Source: Rhizobium sp. 007 (GTDB taxonomy: Bacteria; Pseudomonadota; Alphaproteobacteria; Rhizobiales; Rhizobiaceae). Taken from it: DNA of 64,000 nt. The stretch covers positions 2,232,001-2,296,000 of the forward strand of contig NZ_CP064187.1 of the NCBI RefSeq assembly GCF_015353075.1, in the 5' to 3' direction. Under the pieces are notes generated by a model that saw only the letters and a program-made list of their open reading frames with translations, was not told the origin of the DNA and made no database searches. Below, piece by piece: positions 1 through 8,960 of this stretch. Every line of letters begins with the position of its first letter. Within the stretch, counting starts at the first letter, position 1. The translations under genes and the position numbers were made by a program.

Positions 1-1157
1 TTCTGGCAGATGGAACCGTGATCGAAGGCAAGGGGATCGGCGCCACCGGCAAGGTCCAGGCCGAAGTGGTCTTCAACACGGCGCTGACCGGCTACGAGGA
101 AATCCTGACCGACCCCTCCTATCTCGGCCAGATCGTCACCTTCACCTTCCCGCATATCGGCAATATCGGCACAAACGACGAAGACATCGAAGACCTGACG
201 CCGGCAGCGCGCCACGGCGCGGTCGGCGTCATCTTCAAGGCCGACATCACCGAGCCCTCCAACTACCGAGCCGCAAAGCATCTCGATGCCTGGCTGAAGT
301 CCCGCGGCGTCATCGGCCTCTGCGGCATCGACACCCGCGCGCTCACCGCCTGGATCCGCGAGAACGGCGCACCGAATGCGGTGATTGCTCATGACCCGAA
401 CGGCGTCTTCGACCTTGAAACCCTAAAGGCGGAAGCCAAGGCCTGGAGTGGCCTCGAGGGCCTCGATCTCGCCAAGATCGCCTCCTCCGGCCAGTCGTCG
501 CAATGGGCGCAGACGCCTTGGATCTGGAACGAAGGCTACGCAGAACTCGGCGCCGACAAGGCGAAATACCATGTCGTCTGCCTCGATTACGGCGTGAAGC
601 GCAACATCCTGCGCCTCTTTGCAGGCCTCGACTGCAAGGTCACGGTCGTTCCGGCAACGACCAGCGCCGAGGACGTGCTTGCCATGCAGCCGGACGGCAT
701 CTTTTTGTCGAACGGCCCGGGCGATCCGGCGGCAACCGGCGAATATGCCGTGCCGGTGATCCGGAAGCTGATCAAGACGGACATCCCGGTCTTCGGCATC
801 TGCCTCGGCCACCAGATGCTGGGCCTCGCGCTCGGCGCAAAGACCGAAAAGATGCACCAGGGCCATCATGGCGCCAACCATCCAGTGAAAGACCATACGA
901 CCGGCAAGGTCGAGATCGTCTCGATGAACCACGGCTTTGCGGTCGACACGAAGTCGCTACCGGAAGGCGTTGAGGAGACTCACGTTTCCCTCTTCGACGG
1001 CACCAATTGCGGCCTGCGCGTCGCCGGCAAGCAGATCTTCTCCGTCCAGCACCATCCGGAAGCCTCTCCCGGCCCGCAGGACAGCCATTACCTCTTCCGC
1101 CGCTTCATCAACATGGTGCGCGGGAAGAAAGGCGAAGCAGCGCTCGCCGAGCGTTGA
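1..1157 (+). CDS. carA: Carbamoyl-phosphate synthase small subunit, 5' end cut by window edge
   Basis: Glutaminase subunit of carbamoyl-phosphate synthase. It hydrolyses glutamine and passes ammonia to CarB for arginine and pyrimidine synthesis in the cytosol. The frame is open from the first bases (residues L-A-D-G-T precede the GTG at 18), so the true start lies upstream; 384 residues are visible of roughly 400 expected. The N-terminal small-subunit domain is followed by a class I glutamine amidotransferase domain. Its nucleophile is Cys267 in G-I-C-L-G-H, and its His/Glu pair lies in H-H-P-E at 350-353 (visible numbering). A terminator follows immediately, so carB, 7.8 kb downstream, must be transcribed separately. 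Confidence 0.97.
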   Translation, partial: LADGTVIEGKGIGATGKVQAEVVFNTALTGYEEILTDPSYLGQIVTFTFPHIGNIGTNDEDIEDLTPAARHGAVGVIFKADITEPSNYRAAKHLDAWLKSRGVIGLCGIDTRALTAWIRENGAPNAVIAHDPNGVFDLETLKAEAKAWSGLEGLDLAKIASSGQSSQWAQTPWIWNEGYAELGADKAKYHVVCLDYGVKRNILRLFAGLDCKVTVVPATTSAEDVLAMQPDGIFLSNGPGDPAATGEYAVPVIRKLIKTDIPVFGICLGHQMLGLALGAKTEKMHQGHHGANHPVKDHTTGKVEIVSMNHGFAVDTKSLPEGVEETHVSLFDGTNCGLRVAGKQIFSVQHHPEASPGPQDSHYLFRRFINMVRGKKGEAALAER

Positions 1158-1178
1158 GACGCAGTGGTCAGCCGAACG

Positions 1179-1207
1179 AAAGCCCGCCTGCCGCGGGCTT
1201 TTTCTTT
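1179..1207 (+). terminator. Intrinsic terminator after carA
   Basis: A perfect 9-bp stem (AAAGCCCGC at 1179-1187 with GCGGGCTTT at 1193-1201), a 5-nt loop and a T-rich tail. It begins about 20 bp after the carA stop codon. Confidence 0.9.
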
Positions 1208-1282
1208 TACCTGGCGCTTGACCTCAACTTAACTTGAGGAACTAGACCGGTTGCCGTGACATCGACAACCAAGGAGATGGTG

Positions 1283-1603
1283 ATGAACGGCGCTTTTTAT
1301 CGCGTGGACAAGTTTGCTGTGCCGGAGGAGGCACGCGAGGAGTTTCTGATCAATGTGTTGAAGACGCACGAGGTACTGCAGGCCCAGGAAGGCTTCATCC
1401 GGCACACGGTACTGGAGCAGGTTTCGGGGCCGGGCGAATTCAATTTCGTGACGATTGCCGAATGGGAAAGCGCCGAGATCGTCGAGCGGGTAAAGGCCGC
1501 CGTCCAGGCGGCGCACCGGGCGCGAAACTTCGATCCGCAGGCGCTTTTCACGCGGCTCGGCATTCGCGCCGACATCGCCAATTACAAGCCGGTTGCAGCT
1601 TGA
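1283..1603 (+). CDS. Antibiotic biosynthesis monooxygenase (ABM)-domain protein
   Basis: Small 106-residue protein of the dimeric alpha-beta barrel ABM fold, a family that includes quinone and haem-degrading monooxygenases. The pattern fits: an N-terminal strand with Y-R-V-D-K-F, a helix of charged residues, then H-T-V-L-E-Q, F-N-F-V-T-I-A-E-W-E and a second helix. The substrate cannot be predicted. The start at 1283 is preferred over the ATG at 1277 and the GTG at 1256 because AAGGAG lies 6 nt before it. It stands alone between the carA terminator and a convergent MATE gene, with which it shares a hairpin. Confidence 0.8.
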   Translation: MNGAFYRVDKFAVPEEAREEFLINVLKTHEVLQAQEGFIRHTVLEQVSGPGEFNFVTIAEWESAEIVERVKAAVQAAHRARNFDPQALFTRLGIRADIANYKPVAA

Positions 1604-1609
1604 CGATTA

Positions 1610-1638
1610 AATGGCCGGTTCAGGCGCCGGCCATTTTC
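1610..1638. terminator. Hairpin between convergent ABM and MATE genes
   Basis: AATGGCCGG (1610-1618) pairs with CCGGCCATT (1627-1635) around an 8-nt loop and is followed by T residues on the plus strand. On the minus strand it overlaps the last codons of the MATE gene, so it may terminate in one or both directions. Confidence 0.7.
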
Positions 1639-3032
1639 CCCTCGTGACGCACGAGAATGTAGAAACGTGCGCAGAGCATGACCGCGGCAGCCGCAAGGCC
1701 GACGAGAAAACCGAACCAGATGCCGACGCCGCCGAAGCCCATTGGGAAAGCGAAGAACCAGGCAAGGAAGAATCCGATCGGCCAGTAGGCAATCAGCGCC
1801 ATGATCATCGGCACACGCGCATCCTTGAGGCCGCGCAGCAAACCATTGGCAACCGCCTGCATGCCGTCGACGAGCTGGAAGAGACCGGCAACGACGATGA
1901 GCGGACCGGCGTAAGCCAGCACCTGCGGCGCTTCCGGCGAACTGACGTCCAGGAACAAGCTGCCGAGGAATTCGGGCATGATGGCAAAAAGCACGCCACC
2001 GATACCGGAGATCGCCGCCGCGATGATCAGTACCGCGATCGAGGCGCGAACCAGAGCGGAATGGTCCCCCTGCCCGTGCGCAATGCCGACGCGGACAGTT
2101 GCGGCCTGCGAGAGGCCGAGTGGGATCATGAAGGCAATCGACGCCCATTGGAGCGCAATGCCATGTGCCGCAAGCTCGATCGTGCCGATGTAACCCATCA
2201 GCAGCGAGGCAACTGTAAAGAGGCTGACTTCCGCAAGAATAGTCACGCTGATCGGCAGACCGAGACGAACGACGTCCCAAAGCGCGTGCCAATCAGGCCG
2301 CCAGAAACGCACCAGGATCTCGTAACGCCGCGTCTCCTCCCTCATCTGCACATAGGCGAGGATGAAGAAAAAGCCCGCAGTCTGCACTGCGACCGAGACG
2401 ATCGCAGCGCCCTGAAGGCCCATTGCCGGAAAGCCGAAATGACCGAGGACGAGGGCGTAGGCGAAGATCGCGTTCATCACCAGCATGGCGATGGTGACAT
2501 TGAGGACGACGGCAGCCTTGCCGATCGCGCTGACGAGCGCGCGCACAACATTGTAAAGCAGCCCCGGCAGCACGCCGAAATGGCCGATCAGGATATAGCC
2601 GTGCGCAAGCTTTGCCACTTCCGGCTTCTGGCCAGCGGCGAGCAATATCTCCTCGGCATAGAAGAAGGCCGGCTGCATGACGAGCCAATAGACGGTGACC
2701 ATCCAAAGGCCCATGCGCATCGAGCGACGAACGGTGACGACATCGCCCCGGCCGTAAGCCTGCGCGACCATCGGGATAACCGCGATGGCAAAGCCCGAAC
2801 CGAAAATCAGGATCGTGAACAGAAACTGCGCCGACAGCACCATGGCAGCCAGGTTCTCGGCGCCGAGGCGGCCGACGATCATCACGTCCGTCGTGTTGAT
2901 GCCAAGCTGGGCAAGCTGGGCGCCGATGAACGGAATGCCGAGCGCTAGCGTAGCGCGGAAATGCGCACCCCAGTGATTGTCGGTTTGCGGCGCAAGCCTG
3001 TGCACGTCGATCGGCGCGTCCATCAGAGCCAT
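1620..3032 (-). CDS. MATE family multidrug/Na+ antiporter (NorM-like)
   Basis: Inner-membrane exporter of 470 residues, the usual MATE length, that would expel cationic or planar compounds using a Na+ or H+ gradient. The translation shows about twelve hydrophobic segments in two related halves. The first half has an A-Q-L-A-Q-L-G-I-N-T-T-D segment typical of TM1-TM2, and the second has matching P-I-S-V-T and G-L-S-Q-A-A-T-V-R-V-G stretches. The first ATG is used; a second in-frame ATG at 3023 has a better-spaced AGGA and may be the real start. Monocistronic; the substrate is not predictable. Confidence 0.88.
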   Translation of the reverse strand: MALMDAPIDVHRLAPQTDNHWGAHFRATLALGIPFIGAQLAQLGINTTDVMIVGRLGAENLAAMVLSAQFLFTILIFGSGFAIAVIPMVAQAYGRGDVVTVRRSMRMGLWMVTVYWLVMQPAFFYAEEILLAAGQKPEVAKLAHGYILIGHFGVLPGLLYNVVRALVSAIGKAAVVLNVTIAMLVMNAIFAYALVLGHFGFPAMGLQGAAIVSVAVQTAGFFFILAYVQMREETRRYEILVRFWRPDWHALWDVVRLGLPISVTILAEVSLFTVASLLMGYIGTIELAAHGIALQWASIAFMIPLGLSQAATVRVGIAHGQGDHSALVRASIAVLIIAAAISGIGGVLFAIMPEFLGSLFLDVSSPEAPQVLAYAGPLIVVAGLFQLVDGMQAVANGLLRGLKDARVPMIMALIAYWPIGFFLAWFFAFPMGFGGVGIWFGFLVGLAAAAVMLCARFYILVRHEGKMAGA

Positions 3033-3168
3033 TCCTGTTTGGTTGAATCACTTCGGGCCGCATTTCGCGGCAAAGTAATACCGGGCCTTAGATCAAAGGC
3101 CCGCAAAGAGCCACCCTAAAAGGGGCAGATGATGAAAAATTCATCACATCATCACGAATTCTGATAGC

Positions 3169-4416
3169 TCATTGCGCCGGCGCCTCCAAGGCTTCCGAAG
3201 GTTTCGGTGTCCGGACCTTCGCGAGGAACACCAGGGCCGCCGACAGAATAAAGAAGGCGGCGAGCAGGTAGGGAGCACCGGCAAAGGTCACCGGAGCATC
3301 CGGCCCGGTGAAATAGCCGAACATCTGCGTGAAGATCAGCGGGCCGGCGATCGTCGTAATGCTGCTGAGGCTGGTCAGCGCTCCCTGCAATTCGCCCTGC
3401 GCGGATGGCGGCACCTTGCCGGCGGCGATGCTGCGAAGCGGCGGATCGGCGACGTTTTCCATCACGGTCAGAATAATGACCGTGTAGACGACCCAGCCCT
3501 CCCAGGCGAAAGCATAACCCGTCAGACCGACGGCAGAGAAACAAAGGCCGACGATGGCGGTCTTCCACTCACCGAGCACCGGCACGATCTTTGGCAGCAC
3601 AAGCCCCATGACGATCGCAGCGCCGATGCCGTAGATGCCGAGCGAAAGGCCGATCTGGCCTTCGCTCCAGCCGTAGCGATAGGTCGAGACGAAGGACCAG
3701 ACGGACGGATAAACGGCGTGTGCCAGCCAGAAGAGGAACATGACGGCGCCGACCCAACCAATGCCGGGATAATTGCGCATCTGCTTCAACGCGCCCAGCG
3801 GATTGGCTCGCTTCCATTCGAAAGTGCGCCGATGCTTGGCGTCCAGCGTTTCCGGCAACAGGAAATAGGCCGCAGCGAAATTGAGGAAGGAAAGCGCCGC
3901 TGCGCCGAAGAATGGAACACGCGGGCCGAATTCGCCGAGTAAACCGCCAATGACCGGACCAATGGTGAAGCCGACGCCGAAGGCGATGCCGATCAGGCCG
4001 AAATTCTTTGCGCGGTTCCCGTCATTGCTGATGTCGGCGATATAGGCAGAACACGTCGCATAGCTGCCGCCGCTGAAGCCTGCGAGCGCCCGGCCGACAA
4101 AAAGCATCCAGAAGCTGGTGGCGACCGCGCAGATCAGATTGTCGATCGCGAAGGTCAACACGGAGAGAAGCAAGATCGGACGGCGGCCGAAACGGTCACT
4201 GAGATTGCCAAGCAGCGGCGAGAACAAAAACAGCATGCCGGCGTAGACGACCAGCAGCCAGCCGCCGTCGAGTGCGGCATCGCTAATGGTTCCGCCGGTA
4301 AGTTCCTCAAGATAGGCGGGCAGCACCGGCATGATGATCGCAATGCCGATCACGTCCAAAAACAGGATCAGGAAAACGAGGAAGAGGCCGCGGCGAACGA
4401 ATTTGGGATCAAGCAT
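3169..4416 (-). CDS. MFS transporter, TCR/Tet-like drug:H+ antiporter
   Basis: Twelve-helix inner-membrane transporter of 415 residues in the DHA1/TetA-like branch. Motif A is clear in the loop between TM2 and TM3 ([11 protein letters not shown], residues 70-80). Further drug-antiporter features are [10 protein letters not shown] in TM4 and [13 protein letters not shown] in TM5 (motif C). The family extrudes tetracyclines or other compounds in exchange for protons, but the substrate here is unknown. No TetR-type regulator lies beside it; the adjacent LysR gene is broken. About 130 bp without a gene separates it from the MATE gene upstream of it on the map. Confidence 0.87.
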   Translation of the reverse strand: MLDPKFVRRGLFLVFLILFLDVIGIAIIMPVLPAYLEELTGGTISDAALDGGWLLVVYAGMLFLFSPLLGNLSDRFGRRPILLLSVLTFAIDNLICAVATSFWMLFVGRALAGFSGGSYATCSAYIADISNDGNRAKNFGLIGIAFGVGFTIGPVIGGLLGEFGPRVPFFGAAALSFLNFAAAYFLLPETLDAKHRRTFEWKRANPLGALKQMRNYPGIGWVGAVMFLFWLAHAVYPSVWSFVSTYRYGWSEGQIGLSLGIYGIGAAIVMGLVLPKIVPVLGEWKTAIVGLCFSAVGLTGYAFAWEGWVVYTVIILTVMENVADPPLRSIAAGKVPPSAQGELQGALTSLSSITTIAGPLIFTQMFGYFTGPDAPVTFAGAPYLLAAFFILSAALVFLAKVRTPKPSEALEAPAQ

Positions 4417-4589
4417 GGAACATCTCTCAACAGCGGATTGCTTTCTGGAAAGACGATCTCGTCGCCGGGGTTGTTACATAGCTCAACGAGAAAAATGAAA
4501 CAATACGTGAACATTTCAAAGTTTTTGATCAAGCCGCCAGTGAAATTGATCGGCGGGCGGAACAAACGGGGACTCTAAGCGGGCCGCCG

Positions 4590-5126
4590 CTACTCCTTCA
4601 CGAAATCGACGAAGGCGCGCAGTGCAGGCGGCATGTGCCTGTGGCTGGCATAATTGAGGAAGGTCCGGAGAATTCGGTGACTCACTCCTGAAGGATCGGG
4701 CAGATCGGCGCGAGTTCGCTACCTGCAATGGTTGGAGCGAGCCCTTCCTCGAAGGAACCGATGAGACCGGCGAACGCAGAACCACCTCCATCTCGATGAC
4801 GTTGGCCACCAGCGGCCCGGACGGCGAGATCACCAGCGTTTCGCCGTCGCTCTCGAACTCCCAGTCGAGACGTGCGCCGCTTTGACCGAGTGCCGAAACA
4901 ATCGCCAAGCGCCGACACGAGGCGCTCCTGGCCTTTCGCCTGCTTGGGTCGGCGTCATGCTGCGGGTCGTGGCGGTTGAGGAAACGCACGCCGAGCCGCT
5001 GTTCGAGCTACGGAGAGATGCGCTAAGCGAAGATGGCGACACACCGCGTTTGCGGGCTGCCGTGCGAAAGTTCCGTTCCCTTGCAATGGCGGCAAAGGCA
5101 GCCAGATCACTGAGAGGCAAAGTCAT
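4590..5126 (-). pseudogene. Broken LysR-type regulator
   Basis: Remnant of a LysR-family regulator divergent from the aldo/keto reductase. The start at 5126 gives a normal N-terminus (M-T-L-P-L-S-D-L-A-A-F...) and half a helix-turn-helix. The frame is then lost near 5000, and later pieces appear in other frames: R-F-L-N-R, W-E-F-E-S-D-G-E-T-L and a C-terminal R-H-M-P-P-A-L-R-A-F-V-D-F-V-K-E ending at the TAG at 4590. The whole region encodes only about 179 codons against about 300 for an intact protein, so there is an internal deletion as well as frameshifts. Confidence 0.85.
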
Positions 5127-5242
5127 CCATTGTGCGTAGCTCCGTACAGGTTGGTCGATATTATACGGGTTATCGCACAAATTCAGGCCGGGTACAACAC
5201 GTCTGAGGATGCCGCTAGGTTATCGAAAAAAGGGAAAAAGAG

Positions 5243-6238
5243 ATGCACACCTATCGTTTGGCAAAGACCGGGCCCGAAGTTTCCGCCATCGGCCTCGGTT
5301 GCATGGGTATGTCGGGCATGTATGGCCCTTCGGATCGCGAAGAGGGCATCGCCACCATCCATGCCGCGCTGGATGCCGGCGTCAACCTGCTGGATACGGG
5401 AGATTTCTACGGCATGGGCCATAACGAGATGCTGATCGGCGAAGCGCTGAAGGGCCGCAAACGCGAGAATGTCGTGATCAGCGTCAAGACCGGAGCGCTC
5501 CGCGATCCGCAGGGCACGTGGCTCGGCTACGATTGCCGGCCGGCGGCGCTCAAGAACTTCGTCGCCTACTCGCTGCAGCGTCTCGGTGTCGACTACATCG
5601 ACATCTACCGCCCTGCCCGCCTCGACCCGAACGTGCCGATCGAAGAGACCGTCGGCGCGATCGCCGACATGATCAAGGCCGGTTATGTCCGGCATGTCGG
5701 CCTTTCCGAAGTCGGCGCCGACACGATCCGCAGGGCGGCGGCCGTTCATCCGATCGTCGATGTTCAGATCGAATATTCACTGATTTCCCGCGGCATCGAA
5801 GATGCAATTCTGCCCACCTGCCGCGAACTCGGCATCTCGATCACCGCTTACGGCGTGCTCTCGCGCGGCTTGATCAGCGGCCACTGGCAGAAGGGCCAGG
5901 AATCGGGCAAAGGCGATTTTCGCGGCTACAGCCCCCGTTTCCAGGAAGGTAATGTCGACCAGAATCTGGCGCTCGTCGAAGAACTCCGCAAGATCGCCGA
6001 GGCAAAGCGGGTTTCAGTCGCCCAGATCGCAATCGCCTGGGTTGCCGCACAGGGCAAGGACATTATCCCGCTCGTCGGCGCCCGCCGCCGCGACCGGCTG
6101 ACGGAAGCGCTCGGCTCAAGAGCCGTCGAGCTTTCTGCAGATGATATGGGCACCATCGAACGCGCCGTGCCGAAGGATGCGGCGGCAGGTGCGCGCTACC
6201 CGGATGCGCAATTGCAGCATATGGACAGCGAAAAATAG
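5243..6238 (+). CDS. Aldo/keto reductase family protein with altered catalytic tetrad
   Basis: NADPH-dependent reductase fold (TIM barrel) of 331 residues, close to the AKR11/AKR13-type enzymes that reduce aldehydes and ketones. Asp51 and Tyr56 (L-L-D-T-G-D-F-Y-G) and Lys82 (I-S-V-K-T-G) of the tetrad are present. The segment that normally reads Y-Y-Q-H-R-V-D-P is I-Y-R-P-A-R-L-D-P, so the catalytic His position is Ala125. Activity may be reduced or different. AAAGAG lies just before the ATG. The broken LysR gene upstream in divergent orientation was probably its regulator. Confidence 0.9.
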   Translation: MHTYRLAKTGPEVSAIGLGCMGMSGMYGPSDREEGIATIHAALDAGVNLLDTGDFYGMGHNEMLIGEALKGRKRENVVISVKTGALRDPQGTWLGYDCRPAALKNFVAYSLQRLGVDYIDIYRPARLDPNVPIEETVGAIADMIKAGYVRHVGLSEVGADTIRRAAAVHPIVDVQIEYSLISRGIEDAILPTCRELGISITAYGVLSRGLISGHWQKGQESGKGDFRGYSPRFQEGNVDQNLALVEELRKIAEAKRVSVAQIAIAWVAAQGKDIIPLVGARRRDRLTEALGSRAVELSADDMGTIERAVPKDAAAGARYPDAQLQHMDSEK

Positions 6239-6318
6239 GGCCATAAGCTCCTGCTGGCAGCGCCCTCCCCAGCCCCCTCCCTGTCAAAATGAGGAGAGGG
6301 TGAGCAAAAGATGCTTGC

Positions 6319-7251
6319 TCAAACCGGGCCGGAGAACGTATCGCAGGCGGCGAGCTGGCCGCTGTCGAAGCCTCGCTTGAACCAGCGCATGCGCTGGTCC
6401 GACGTGCCGTGATTGAAGCTTTCCGGCACGACATAGCCCTGGCTGCGCTTCTGCAGCGTGTCGTCGCCGATCTGCTGAGCGGCGTTCAGCGCCTCTTCAA
6501 GGTCTCCGGCATCGAGCATGCCTTTCTGCTCGGTATATTTCCCCCAGATGCCTGCAAAGCAATCGGCCTGCAGCTCGACACGCACCGACATCTTGTTGGC
6601 CTCGGCTTCGCTCATGCGCTGGCGCGCCTCGTTGAACTTCGGCAGGATGCCGAGCAGGTTCTGGACGTGGTGGCCGACTTCATGGGCGACGACGTAGGCT
6701 TCGGCGAAGTCGCCGGAGGCGCCAAATTTTCTCTCGAGCTCCTGGAAGAACGCGGTGTCGAGATAGACCTTGTGATCGCCGGGGCAATAGAACGGTCCGC
6801 TGGCGGCGGATGCGAAACCGCAGGCCGATCGCGTAGCCTCCGCAAAGAGCACCAGTGTTGGCTCCTCATAATCCCTGCCCTGAGCCTGGAAGATGCCCTG
6901 CCAGGTGTCCTCGGTTTCGGCCAGCACGGTACGCATGAATGCGGTCATCTCGTCATCGGCGGGCGTGCTAGTGCCTTCCGATTGGCTCTGCTCGTAGCCG
7001 GAGCCGCCCGTCATGCCGCCATCCAACACCTGCATCAGGTCGATGCCCATCGCCTTGAAGATCAGATAGATGACAACGAGGAAGATGATCGTGCCGATCG
7101 AAAGCCCGCCGCCCCTGCGTCCCACACCGCCGCCGGTTGGAAAGCTGAAGCCGCCGTTGCGGCCGAACGGATTACGGCCGAACCCGCCACCTGTCGCATC
7201 ACCGCGGCGATCCTCGACATTGTCCGACTGGCGGCGCCCCTTCCATTCCAT
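6319..7251 (-). CDS. Neutral zinc metallopeptidase, YpfJ family, membrane anchored
   Basis: Predicted zinc metalloprotease of 310 residues. A Gly/Arg-rich N-terminus is followed by one hydrophobic segment at about 50-68 that would anchor it in the inner membrane with the catalytic domain outside. The zinc site is H-E-V-G-H at 190-194, inside A-Y-V-V-A-H-E-V-G-H-H. Y-C-P-G-D and a C-terminal W-F-K-R-G-F-D-S-G segment are also typical of the family. The start at 7251 has GGGGAG 7 nt upstream and removes a non-conserved 36-residue extension. The physiological substrate is unknown. Confidence 0.9.
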   Translation of the reverse strand: MEWKGRRQSDNVEDRRGDATGGGFGRNPFGRNGGFSFPTGGGVGRRGGGLSIGTIIFLVVIYLIFKAMGIDLMQVLDGGMTGGSGYEQSQSEGTSTPADDEMTAFMRTVLAETEDTWQGIFQAQGRDYEEPTLVLFAEATRSACGFASAASGPFYCPGDHKVYLDTAFFQELERKFGASGDFAEAYVVAHEVGHHVQNLLGILPKFNEARQRMSEAEANKMSVRVELQADCFAGIWGKYTEQKGMLDAGDLEEALNAAQQIGDDTLQKRSQGYVVPESFNHGTSDQRMRWFKRGFDSGQLAACDTFSGPV

Positions 7252-7762
7252 CTGAACTCTCCCCTGGCGATGCGCAGGCATGCGCTCTAAGGCAATTATA
7301 TATCCGGCGAGGGCGTGAAGGCCAGCAGGTTTCAGGCAAAGGGCTTTAGACGCGGACAAAGCGCAAGAATGGCACCGATCGTCGCGAGCACAATGCCGGC
7401 CATGGCAAAAGCCGTATCGTTCCGGCTGAAGATCATTTCATTCATGATCCGCCCCGGCACCAGAGTGAACAGACCGGTGCAAGATCGCTACGCCGAAGAC
7501 GTGGCGCCTCGGCCGCGAACTCGTGTTCCTTGCGCTTTACCGATGCGCTGAAGGAGACGGATGCCACGGCCGATGCCCCTTGTCGAGCGCTTGAAGCGGG
7601 ACAACGGAAGCTCCTTATCCTGACGCGCGAGGCCTTCGAAATCAGATCAGCCGTGGCTATGCGGCTGAGGTGCGGCGTCGCTTCGGATGAAGAAAATGCA
7701 CCAAATGCTTGACGTGACTCCCGCTTTCGCCCTCACTGAAGGAGAGGATGCGGGAGGACATG
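7252..7762. other. 510 bp without an intact gene; membrane-protein tail remnant
   Basis: No intact gene is seen. On the minus strand, 7477 down to the TGA at 7332 encodes a tail reading L-F-T-L-V-P-G-R-I-M-N-E-M, then F-A-M-A-G-I-V-L-A-T-I-G-A-I-L-A-L, with a stop codon shortly upstream in the same frame. It resembles the last transmembrane helix of a transporter, so it is probably a deletion remnant. The stretch 7480-7740 shows no recognisable coding signal. Confidence 0.5.
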
Positions 7763-8788
7763 ATGAAAGCTGTACGCCTGGAAGCGACGGGGCGGCTTGC
7801 CGTGAGCCGAATGGAAAAGCCGGTGCCAGGCCCTGGCGAAATGCTGGTGAAGGTCGAAGCGTGCGGCATCTGCGGCACTGACCGCCATCTCTTCTTGGGT
7901 GAATTTCCGTCGAAGCCACCGGTGATACTCGGGCACGAATTTGTCGGCATCATCGAAACCGTTGGGCAAGGCGTGACCGCCTTTCGCCCCGGCATGCGGG
8001 TGACCGGCGACCCGAACATCGCCTGCGGACGCTGCCCGGAGTGCCAGCGCGGACGTGTCAATCTCTGCCGGAACCTGCAGGCGATCGGCATTCATCGGGA
8101 TGGCGGTTTTGCCGAATATGTCTGCATGCCGGAGCAACAGGCGTTCGAACTGCCTCAGTCGCTGGCGCCGCTGCATGGCGCCTTTTGTGAACCCCTCGCC
8201 TGCTGTCTGCACGGCGTCGATCTGGCAAAGATCAGGGCCGGCGCATCCGTGGCCGTGCTCGGCGGTGGCGTGATCGGACTGCTGGTCGTGCAGCTTGCGC
8301 GGCTCGCCGGTGCAACGCGCGTCGTGCTGGTGACGCGCAACGCCGATAAACGGCGGCTTGCCGAAGACCTTGGCGCGACGGCAACGGCCGACCCCTCATC
8401 AGGCGACGTCGCCGATCTGGTGACGGCTGACCACGGCCTTCTGCCGGGCGGTGCCGATGTGGTGATCGAATGCGCCGGCGTTGCGGAGACCATGGAACAG
8501 GCTCCTCTCCTCGCCCGCCGCGGCGGCACCGTCGTGATCCTCGGTGTCATGCCGCAAGGCGCCAGGATTTCCATGCAGCCCTTCGATCTGCTGTTTCGCG
8601 AGATCAAGCTGGTGAACTCGTTTCTGAACCCCTTCACCCACGGCCGCGCTGCGGACCTGATCGCCTCGGGCGTCATCAAGGTCGAGCCTCTCATCTCCCG
8701 CCGGATCGGGCTTGATGACGCGCCGGAAGCGATCGCCAATCCGGCACGCAACGGCGAGATACGCGTCATTGTGGTACCCGGCCCGTAA
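7763..8788 (+). CDS. Zinc-dependent alcohol/polyol dehydrogenase (MDR superfamily)
   Basis: Medium-chain dehydrogenase of 341 residues, similar to sorbitol, threonine and butanediol dehydrogenases, oxidising a secondary alcohol with NAD(P)+. Catalytic zinc ligands are Cys37 (C-G-I-C-G-T-D) and His58/Glu59 (G-H-E-F). Structural zinc Cys88, 91, 94 and 102 are all present. The Rossmann motif is V-A-V-L-G-G-G-V-I-G. Two adjacent ATGs follow GGGAGG at 7752; the second (7763) has the better 5-nt spacing. A polyol or sugar alcohol is a likely substrate, by family only. Confidence 0.88.
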   Translation: MKAVRLEATGRLAVSRMEKPVPGPGEMLVKVEACGICGTDRHLFLGEFPSKPPVILGHEFVGIIETVGQGVTAFRPGMRVTGDPNIACGRCPECQRGRVNLCRNLQAIGIHRDGGFAEYVCMPEQQAFELPQSLAPLHGAFCEPLACCLHGVDLAKIRAGASVAVLGGGVIGLLVVQLARLAGATRVVLVTRNADKRRLAEDLGATATADPSSGDVADLVTADHGLLPGGADVVIECAGVAETMEQAPLLARRGGTVVILGVMPQGARISMQPFDLLFREIKLVNSFLNPFTHGRAADLIASGVIKVEPLISRRIGLDDAPEAIANPARNGEIRVIVVPGP

Positions 8789-8860
8789 ACGGCATTTCAG
8801 GAGTTTTCGGATTCCTGTCGATTCCGCGATTTATGGGGTTCCGTTTGCAAATACATTTGC

Positions 8861-8935
8861 CTATAAGCCGCTTCTAGCCTGAAAAGACCCCTCGTGCGCG
8901 ACCGACCCGGTGCCTCCCACCCTGGCCGGCTTTTT
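8861..8935 (+). promoter_or_regulatory. carB leader with possible -10 box and terminator-like hairpin
   Basis: CTATAA at 8861 resembles a rhizobial -10 box; the -35 is poor. Downstream, CCGG/CC (8907-8910, 8913-8914) can pair with GGCCGG (8924-8929) with a 2-nt bulge. A C and TTTTT (8931-8935) follow, 25 nt before the carB ATG. This looks like an attenuator, but the pairing was judged by eye. Confidence 0.4.
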
Positions 8936-8960
8936 GCGCAGCTAGAAACGGATATCGTCC

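Noticed and set aside
1611..2948. 445-codon plus-strand frame antisense to the MATE gene
   Set aside because: Highly charged His/Arg/Asp/Glu composition typical of the complement of a GC-rich membrane-protein gene; the MATE frame has clear family features.
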